From NCBI GenBank assembly GCA_017626625.1, contig JAGAIK010000520.1, positions 1 through 5,684 on the forward strand: DNA of 5,684 nt, in the 5' to 3' direction. Under the pieces are notes generated by a model. It was given only the letters and a program-made list of their open reading frames with translations. It made no database searches and had not been told where the DNA came from. The DNA comes from Roseburia sp. (GTDB lineage: Bacteria > Bacillota > Clostridia > Lachnospirales > Lachnospiraceae). Positions within the stretch are counted from its first letter, which is position 1. Each line of letters starts with the position of its first letter. Of the stretch, positions 1-4,817 are shown one piece after another. The position numbers were made by a program, and so were the translations under genes.

Positions 1-1
1 G

Positions 2-1003
2 GATATTGCAGCCCAGTTAGGCGTCAGTACCGTGACGGTGTCAAAAGCGCTTTCCGGTCAAAAGGGCGTCAGTGAGGCGATGCGTGAAAAAATAAAAGAA
101 CTTGCGGACGAGATGGGGTATAAACAGCCCTCCGCCATCAAGCGGGAGAAAGTACAGAAAAGCTACAACATCGGCGTACTGGTTTCCGAAAAATATTTAG
201 GCGAGTACGATTCCTTTTACTGGAAGATGTACCAGAACGTGGCAACGAAAGCGGTGCAGAAGGAATGTTTTACTCTTTTAGAGACGATTTCCTTAGACAG
301 TGAGGCGAAACAACTGCTTCCGAAGATGGTATCAGAGGAGAGAGTGGACGGGCTGATTATCGTGGGAAGGCTGGGGACGGAGTATCTTGCGGCGCTGCAC
401 AAAGGTACGTCGCTTCCCATGGTTTATCTGGATTTCTATGATGAGCGGGAAATGAGTGATTCCGTCATTTCCAACAGCTATTACGGCTCCTATATGCTGA
501 CGAACTATCTGTTTGATATGGGACATGAAAATATCGCCTATGTGGGAAGCCTGCTTTGCTCCACCAGTATTACGGACCGCTATTTCGGGTATGCCCGTTC
601 CATGATGGAGCACGGCAGGGCGGTGCCTGACGAGTGGGTGATACCGGACCGTGACATGGAGTTCGGCAAGGTGGATGTGGACATAGACTATAACGGTTTT
701 GAAAAGAAGCCCACCGCCTTTGTCTGCAACTGCGATTTGACGGCGAGCGAGGTGGTCAGACATTTGAAAGAGCAGGGCGTCAGCGTGCCGGAGGATGTGT
801 CGGTGACAGGCTTTGACAACTATTTATATCCGGGTCTCTGCGATGTGGAAATCACCACTTATGAGGTGGATGTGAAGGAAATGTCCCGGAAAGCAGTGCA
901 TATCCTGTTGAGAAAGATAGAAGACAGCCGTTACCAGAAGGGAATCACGATTATAGACGGACGGATGGTAGTCAAGGATAGTGTAAATAAGATTGCTGAT
1001 TAA
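2..1003 (+). CDS. LacI-family transcriptional regulator (5' end truncated by window)
   Basis: This is a sugar-responsive DNA-binding regulator of the LacI/GalR family. The reading frame is open from base 2 to the TAA at 1001-1003, giving 333 residues. It begins inside the N-terminal helix-turn-helix (DIAAQLGVSTVTVSKALSG), so by comparison with the family only about five to eight codons are missing on the left; any in-window start near base 32 would cut the DNA-binding domain and is not real. The HTH is followed by a linker (visible residues 40-55) and a periplasmic-binding-protein-like effector domain starting at NIGVLV. Family hallmarks include GHENIAYVG after the SYYGSYMLTNYL segment, and TAFVCNCD followed later by VPEDVSVTGFDNY. 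The hinge lacks the usual PN..AR.L pattern. The gene converges on the AraC-type gene and shares its terminator. Family assignment is secure; effector and target operon are unknown. Confidence 0.93.
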   Translation, partial: DIAAQLGVSTVTVSKALSGQKGVSEAMREKIKELADEMGYKQPSAIKREKVQKSYNIGVLVSEKYLGEYDSFYWKMYQNVATKAVQKECFTLLETISLDSEAKQLLPKMVSEERVDGLIIVGRLGTEYLAALHKGTSLPMVYLDFYDEREMSDSVISNSYYGSYMLTNYLFDMGHENIAYVGSLLCSTSITDRYFGYARSMMEHGRAVPDEWVIPDRDMEFGKVDVDIDYNGFEKKPTAFVCNCDLTASEVVRHLKEQGVSVPEDVSVTGFDNYLYPGLCDVEITTYEVDVKEMSRKAVHILLRKIEDSRYQKGITIIDGRMVVKDSVNKIAD

Positions 1004-1031
1004 AAAAACTGCGCTGCGGCGCAGTTTTTTT
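1002..1031. terminator. Bidirectional intrinsic terminator between convergent regulators
   Basis: A perfect 13-bp inverted repeat consists of seven A plus CTGCGC (1002-1014), a TGCG loop (1015-1018), and GCGCAG plus seven T (1019-1031). The GC core followed by a T-run is a classic Rho-independent terminator, and because the other side is an A-run it reads equally well on the opposite strand. It therefore can end both the LacI-type gene (stop 1001-1003) and the AraC-type gene (stop 1030-1032 on the complement). Both stop codons lie partly inside the structure. Confidence 0.92.
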
Positions 1032-1920
1032 AGCTACGGTGTTTCTGACGGTAGACGTTGGGAGTCATTCCCGCGGACCGTTTGAAGAGATTGATGAAAT
1101 GATTGGTATTTTCAAAACCTACGGAAGTGCTGACTTCATGAACCGGAATATTTGTGGTACGCAGCAGGTCCTTTGCGGCGTCTATGCGTCGTTGGTTTAA
1201 ATATTGCAGCGGCGAAATGCCGAATACGGTGGTATATTCACGGCAGAGACGGTATTTGCTGATTTGCAGCTCATCTTCGAAAGCGGCAAGGGAATACCGG
1301 TTCGCATAGGAATAATCGAAGCATTTTTTCATATAAAGCAGATAGGGCGGTACATTTTTTTGCGGCTGTCCGTTTTCCTCCTCTATCAGAGTGAGATCGG
1401 AAAAGAGGTTGGTGATACATTTGAGGTCCAAAACAGGATTCCGGTACAGCGGATTTTTGTTGTTGCCCTCTAACATCTGGAAATAACGGCGGATTTCGGC
1501 AGCGCTGCTTAAATCGTAAAGCATTCCTGACTGCTTCTGATAAAAGGCAGCGGGAAGGGAGCCGCTGCAGAAATAGGTTTCAAAGTTCCAGAAATTCCCG
1601 GCAGCGGAAAGGGAAAAGGACTGTCTGCAGTCTAAAAACAGCAGGGTTTCCTCCTTCAGCGTAAACCGGCTGTCCGCTGTCTGCAGGCTGCCGCAGCCGT
1701 TTTTGGTATATAAAATAAGATAACTGTTCAGCGAGCGTATATAATAGGAAAAAGGAAGGGATACATAGTGGGCGCCGTAAGCGGAAACCGAAAGCAGCGA
1801 ATGGTACACACTGTCCGTCTTTTCGTCATATACATGGCCCAGCAGGCTTTCTGCCGGAGTGCCGGAAGGCAGCAGGGGCGCTTTGCTGAAAGAAGCCAGA
1901 AAGGTAGTGGTGAAATCCAT
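1030..1920 (-). CDS. AraC-family transcriptional regulator
   Basis: This encodes a 296-residue AraC/XylS-family regulator. The C-terminal DNA-binding region spans about residues 189-296 and contains two helix-turn-helix units: SLAAFEDELQISKYRLCREY near 210-229, and PVHEVSTSVGFENTNHFINL followed by FKRSAGMTPNVYR near 259-291. The second unit has the canonical GF....F...FK...G.TP..YR pattern. The N-terminal half fits a cupin-like AraC sensor domain, with YLILYTKNGCGSL resembling the usual sugar-arm strand pattern, though this assignment is weaker. I chose the ATG at 1918-1920 because AGGAGGG lies 6 bases upstream; the frame stays open to an ATG at 1972-1974, but that codon falls within the proposed promoter. 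The gene is divergent from the transporter operon, the usual position for a local activator. Ligand unknown. Confidence 0.93.
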   Translation of the reverse strand: MDFTTTFLASFSKAPLLPSGTPAESLLGHVYDEKTDSVYHSLLSVSAYGAHYVSLPFSYYIRSLNSYLILYTKNGCGSLQTADSRFTLKEETLLFLDCRQSFSLSAAGNFWNFETYFCSGSLPAAFYQKQSGMLYDLSSAAEIRRYFQMLEGNNKNPLYRNPVLDLKCITNLFSDLTLIEEENGQPQKNVPPYLLYMKKCFDYSYANRYSLAAFEDELQISKYRLCREYTTVFGISPLQYLNQRRIDAAKDLLRTTNIPVHEVSTSVGFENTNHFINLFKRSAGMTPNVYRQKHRS

Positions 1921-1926
1921 GGATAT

Positions 1927-1933
1927 CCCTCCT
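1927..1933 (-). promoter_or_regulatory. Ribosome binding site of the AraC-type gene
   Basis: On the complement the sequence reads AGGAGGG, 6 bases before the ATG at 1918-1920. It decides the start codon: the upstream in-frame ATG at 1972-1974 has no comparable purine motif in front of it and would add 18 residues with no family support. Confidence 0.85.
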
Positions 1934-1962
1934 TTTTGTAAAATGTATTGGAATCTGGTTTT

Positions 1963-1991
1963 ATTGTATCTCATGAGCTTAAGAAAAACAA
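1963..1991 (-). promoter_or_regulatory. Candidate sigma-A promoter of the AraC-type gene
   Basis: Read on the complement, TTGTTT (1991-1986) is followed by exactly 17 bases and then TACAAT (1968-1963), a 5/6 match to the -10 consensus with a weak 3/6 -35 box. Transcription would begin near 1956, giving a leader of roughly 35 bases before the ATG. A weak -35 box is common in regulated promoters. This is prediction from sequence match only. Confidence 0.5.
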
Positions 1992-2134
1992 GAAAAAAGA
2001 AAATAAATACATTATTTAAGCTAAAAGTAAATTAATAATAGAATAATAAAGACTAAAATAGAGAAAAATAATATACGAAATGCACAAAAAACAAAGGATT
2101 AATTTGGCTATAATATGGAAAACCACAATATTGA

Positions 2135-2162
2135 CAAGAATATTACATAAAAAGCAAGAATA
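2135..2162 (+). repeat. Direct repeat CAAGAATA, candidate operator half-sites
   Basis: The 8-mer CAAGAATA occurs exactly at 2135-2142 and 2155-2162, 20 bases start to start, close to two helical turns. The downstream copy ends four bases before the proposed -35 box of the transporter promoter. Tandem half-sites about two turns apart, abutting -35, are how many AraC-family activators bind. In such A-rich DNA an 8-base repeat can arise by chance, so this is a suggestion, not an identified site. Confidence 0.35.
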
Positions 2163-2166
2163 AGTG

Positions 2167-2194
2167 GTGACTAAAAAATAGAAAAATATATAAT
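2167..2194 (+). promoter_or_regulatory. Candidate sigma-A promoter of the sugar transporter operon
   Basis: A perfect TATAAT (2189-2194) follows a 4/6 -35 box, GTGACT (2167-2172), at 16-base spacing. A start site near 2201 would give a leader of about 50 bases to the ATG at 2250. A second perfect TATAAT at 2109-2114 has no recognisable -35 box, and a perfect TTGACA at 2131-2136 has no good -10 at standard spacing, so this pair is the best-supported promoter, though the transcription start is not proven. Confidence 0.5.
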
Positions 2195-2234
2195 TAAATT
2201 AAATCAAACAAAGAGTTGATTTCAAATTAAAAAA

Positions 2235-2240
2235 GGGAGG
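2235..2240 (+). promoter_or_regulatory. Ribosome binding site of the binding-protein gene
   Basis: GGGAGG within AAAAAAGGGAGGA lies 9 bases upstream of the ATG at 2250-2252. It is a strong Shine-Dalgarno site, as expected for an abundant lipoprotein, and confirms the start. Confidence 0.85.
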
Positions 2241-2249
2241 AATTTTACT

Positions 2250-3701
2250 ATGAAATTCAAAAAAATGATGGCAGTTACCTTAATCGCAGCAATGACCATG
2301 AGCATGGCAGCCTGCGGTAACAACGAAGCAGGAACCACAAACGGTGGAAATGCAGGAACCACAGACGATGGAAATGCAGAAGCCGCAGGAACCGAAAGCG
2401 CAGATGCCGGCAGCACGGCAACCGGAGCTTTATCCTATGCAGACATTACATTAGGAGAGGATTACACAGACCTTACCGCAACAATCAGCATGTTCAACCA
2501 CAGAACAGATATGGACAGCGAAGATTACGGCGGAAAGAACTGGGCATCCTACATCGCAGATTTTAACCAGATGTATCCGAACATTACAGTAAACATTACC
2601 ACAACAACCTCTTATGCAGATGATGCGCTGATGCACTTACAGGCAGGAGATTATGAAACCATCATGTGTATTCCGGCAGTGGATAAGTCAGACCTTGACA
2701 GCTACTTTATTTCTTACGGCGACCTGGATACCATGAAGAGTGAAATCAACTATGCTTCTACCTGGGAGTATGGCGGAGAGGTTTACGGCGTACCTTCCAC
2801 AGCAACCACACAGGGTATCGTATATAATAAGAAAGTATTCGAAGAGGCAGGGGTAACAGAAATCCCGAAAACACCGGATGAGTTTATTGCAGCATTACAG
2901 GCAATCAAAGACAATACGGATGCCATTCCTCTTTACACCAACTACGCAGCAGGCTGGACCATGGGAGCATGGGACGCTTACATCGGAAACAATGCAACCG
3001 GTGACAGTACATATATGAACCAGAAATTAGTTCATACAGCAAATCCGTTTAAGGATTACGGCGATGAGACCCATGCTTATGCAGTATACAAAGTATTATA
3101 TGATGCAGTGGCAAACGGACTGATTGAAGACGACTATGCAACCACAGACTGGGAAGGCTGCAAGGGTATGATTAACAACGGCGAAATCGGATGTATGGTA
3201 CTTGGTTCCTGGGCTATTCCTCAGATGAAGGCTGCAGGCGACAACGCAGACGATATCGGTTATATGCCGTTCCCAATCAGCATTGACGGCGTACAGTACG
3301 CATCTGACGGTGCAGATTACTCTTACGGCATCAATGCAAATGCAACAGAAGACGAGCAGGCAGCAGCTATGGTATTTGTAAAATGGCTGACAGAGGAATC
3401 CGGTTTCTCTTACAACGAGGACGGACTTCCGGTAGATGCAGACAGCACAGAGACCAAGCTTTCCTTTGACGGTGTAACCTTTATCCAGGATGAGCCGTCC
3501 GTAGCAGGCGAGGAAGATTTACTGAACGAGATGAACTCTGAGTCTGAGTTAAACATCAACGCAGGCGGTGATACCAAAATTCAGCAGATTATCGAACATG
3601 CAGCTAACGGCGATATGACCTTCGATGAGATTATGGATCAGTGGAACCAGTCCTGGTCAGACGCACAGGAATCCCTTGGAGTAGAAGTGACGGAAGAATA
3701 A
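2250..3701 (+). CDS. ABC transporter sugar-binding lipoprotein (family 1 SBP)
   Basis: This 483-residue extracellular receptor captures a sugar or oligosaccharide and delivers it to the membrane permeases encoded downstream. Residues 1-21 form a lipoprotein signal peptide (basic MKFKK, hydrophobic core) ending in the lipobox MAAC, so Cys22 should be lipidated and anchor the protein to the outer membrane face of a Gram-positive cell. A low-complexity Gly/Asn/Thr/Ala linker covers about 23-60, built partly from a repeated octapeptide. The mature domain has typical family 1 (SBP_bac_1/UgpB-like) features: YGGEVYGVPSTATTQGIVYN followed by KKVFEEAG (about 174-201) and GEIGCMVLGSWAIPQMK (about 311-327). 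Several tryptophans (172, 236, 241, 301, 321) are candidates for stacking on sugar rings. Alanine is mostly GCA, in keeping with high expression. Tandem in-frame stops TAA TAG end the gene. Substrate unknown. Confidence 0.95.
   Translation: MKFKKMMAVTLIAAMTMSMAACGNNEAGTTNGGNAGTTDDGNAEAAGTESADAGSTATGALSYADITLGEDYTDLTATISMFNHRTDMDSEDYGGKNWASYIADFNQMYPNITVNITTTTSYADDALMHLQAGDYETIMCIPAVDKSDLDSYFISYGDLDTMKSEINYASTWEYGGEVYGVPSTATTQGIVYNKKVFEEAGVTEIPKTPDEFIAALQAIKDNTDAIPLYTNYAAGWTMGAWDAYIGNNATGDSTYMNQKLVHTANPFKDYGDETHAYAVYKVLYDAVANGLIEDDYATTDWEGCKGMINNGEIGCMVLGSWAIPQMKAAGDNADDIGYMPFPISIDGVQYASDGADYSYGINANATEDEQAAAMVFVKWLTEESGFSYNEDGLPVDADSTETKLSFDGVTFIQDEPSVAGEEDLLNEMNSESELNINAGGDTKIQQIIEHAANGDMTFDEIMDQWNQSWSDAQESLGVEVTEE
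2328..2375 (+). repeat. 24-bp tandem repeat in the lipoprotein linker
   Basis: Two adjacent 24-base units (2328-2351 and 2352-2375) match at 22 of 24 positions and encode AGTTNGGN then AGTTDDGN. A third, degenerate unit may follow (AEAAGTES). In-frame multiples of 24 would let the linker change length without affecting the binding domain. Confidence 0.8.
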
Positions 3702-3728
3702 TAGTACGTCTGGCGGAAAATGGTGCAG

Positions 3729-3761
3729 CAGGGAGGCAGGGAATTTATTCCCTGTCCCCTG
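3729..3761 (+). promoter_or_regulatory. Inter-cistronic stem-loop between binding protein and permease
   Basis: CAGGG (3729-3733) pairs with CCCTG (3757-3761); A3734 bulges; GG (3735-3736) pairs with TC (3755-3756, one G-U); CAGGGAA (3737-3743) pairs with TTCCCTG (3748-3754) around a TTTA loop. This gives about 14 base pairs. No T-run follows (next bases TGAAAAGG), so it is not a standard intrinsic terminator. It more likely protects the 3' end of the upstream cistron or marks a processing site, raising binding protein over permease, as known for malE-malF-type operons. Confidence 0.65.
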
Positions 3762-3793
3762 TGAAAAGGATGGTAAAGCATTTTTGAATGCGT

Positions 3794-3798
3794 GGAGG
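3794..3798 (+). promoter_or_regulatory. Ribosome binding site deciding the first permease start
   Basis: GGAGG sits 8 bases before the ATG at 3807-3809. The alternative in-frame GTG at 3792 overlaps this motif's left edge and has no well-placed site of its own, the nearest purine run (AAAAGGA) being more than 20 bases away. Confidence 0.8.
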
Positions 3799-3806
3799 AA
3801 GTGGAC

Positions 3807-4814
3807 ATGGAGGCAAAAAAACCTTTTAATTTGATTAAATGGGCAAAAAGCAGAAAGGGACAGCAGGTATTGATTTGCGTGGCATTTATGGTAATTCCGT
3901 TGACGCTGCTGCTGGTATTTACCTACCTTCCTTTCGAAGAGATGGTGAGATTTAGTTTCTATAAGATGAAATACGGAACGCCGAGAGAAAAATGGCAGTT
4001 CGTAGGCTGGAAAAACTATATTGACGTATTTTCCAGGGACGATTGTTTCGGAGCGTTAAAGCTCAGCCTTTATTACATGGCAGGCGCTATCATTCAGTTG
4101 GTTTTAGCGCTGTATCTGGCAACAATTTTAAGCTTCAAGGTAAAGGGAGGAAACTTCTTTAAAGGACTTATGTTTTTCCCGTACCTGATTAGCGGTATCG
4201 CGATTGGTTTTATTTTCAAATTTTTCTATACCAGAGGTTTTGTGTTTGACACAATCCTGCAGTGGCTTGGTTTTGAACTTGAGAATCTTCCATACTGGCT
4301 GAAGGACCAGTCCGTGAATAACTGGTCTTTAGTGGCTACCTCCGTATGGCGGTATTTCGGACAGAATATGGTACTTTTCATCGGTGCCATTATGTCGGTG
4401 GACGCAGAGTTATACGAGGCGGCGCAGCTGGATGGTGCAAATAAATTTCAGCAGTTTAAACACATTATTCTGCCGAGTATCAAGACGATTGTAACCTTAA
4501 ATGTGATTCTTTCCATCACCGGTTCTTTAAGCGCATTCGAGCAGCCCTTTGTTATCACAGACGGCGCTAACGGAACAGGAACCTACTTTATTATCATGAA
4601 TGAAATCGCCCATGTAAGCCAGAAAGTCGGTCTTGCAAGTGCAATGGCGGTGGTATTATTACTGATTATCTTTGTCTGTGCGATTTTACAGCAGTTGTTC
4701 TTCAAATATGTATTCCGGGACGCTGCCAGCGAGGACGAATCCTATAAGGCAAAGAAAGCGAGATTAAAAGCAGAAAAAGCGGCAGCCCGTGCTGCAAAGA
4801 AGGGAGTGGCATAA
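3807..4814 (+). CDS. Carbohydrate ABC transporter permease (MalF/UgpA-like)
   Basis: This 335-residue integral membrane protein is one half of the sugar channel, of the type 1 ABC importer permease family. Hydrophobic segments lie near residues 21-43, 83-108, 119-140, 173-197, 227-247 and 277-298, giving six membrane spans. The EAA loop that docks the ATPase is intact: E204-A205-A206 ... D209-G210 ... I221-L222-P223. The starting ATG is chosen on its GGAGG site; starting at the GTG at 3792 would add MEEVD. The cytoplasmic end after about residue 303 is unusual: acidic AASEDES, then a Lys/Ala/Arg-rich stretch to the terminus. The gene follows the binding-protein gene after about 105 bases and is separated from the second permease by three bases, so the two permeases are almost certainly co-translated and form a heterodimer. 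Substrate unknown. Confidence 0.94.
   Translation: MEAKKPFNLIKWAKSRKGQQVLICVAFMVIPLTLLLVFTYLPFEEMVRFSFYKMKYGTPREKWQFVGWKNYIDVFSRDDCFGALKLSLYYMAGAIIQLVLALYLATILSFKVKGGNFFKGLMFFPYLISGIAIGFIFKFFYTRGFVFDTILQWLGFELENLPYWLKDQSVNNWSLVATSVWRYFGQNMVLFIGAIMSVDAELYEAAQLDGANKFQQFKHIILPSIKTIVTLNVILSITGSLSAFEQPFVITDGANGTGTYFIIMNEIAHVSQKVGLASAMAVVLLLIIFVCAILQQLFFKYVFRDAASEDESYKAKKARLKAEKAAARAAKKGVA
4801..4806 (+). promoter_or_regulatory. Ribosome binding site of the second permease, inside the first
   Basis: AGGGAG lies within the last codons of the upstream permease gene, 11 bases before the ATG at 4818. The upstream stop (4812-4814) lies between site and start, so a terminating ribosome could reinitiate directly, fitting translational coupling. 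Confidence 0.65.
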
Positions 4815-4817
4815 CAG

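Larger units (their letters stand above)
1921..2249. other. Divergent A-rich intergenic control region
   Basis: This 329-base gap separates the AraC-type gene from the binding-protein gene and holds no credible coding sequence. It carries both start-proximal ribosome binding sites, a candidate promoter in each direction, and short repeats that could be operators. Base composition is very skewed: in 1981-2040 alone I count 39 A and 13 T out of 60. Both flanking genes are far less AT-rich. No riboswitch fold, tRNA or clear terminator is visible. Confidence 0.8.

Noticed and set aside
332..763. 143-codon open frame on the - strand
   Set aside because: Antisense to the conserved effector domain of the LacI-type gene; shadow of its codon pattern.
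1204..1473. 89-codon open frame on the + strand
   Set aside because: Antisense to the helix-turn-helix and central part of the AraC-type gene, with no domain or upstream ribosome site.
2015..2026. TTTAAGCTAAAA, near-palindrome that might be an operator
   Set aside because: Only 3-bp outer arms around AGCT with a mismatch; expected often in DNA this A-rich and not supported by any second copy.
2122..2168. ACCAC ... GTGGT inverted repeat flanking the CAAGAATA repeats
   Set aside because: Five-base arms separated by 37 bases are too short and too far apart to support a structure or operator on their own.
1921..2249. Catabolite-repression (cre) site
   Set aside because: I looked for a WTGNAANCGNWNNCAW-like sequence in the control region and saw no acceptable match; CcpA control cannot be supported from this window.
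2222..2416. 64-codon open frame on the - strand rich in Ala, Pro and Val
   Set aside because: Mirror of the repetitive lipoprotein signal and linker coding sequence; it is low-complexity shadow coding.
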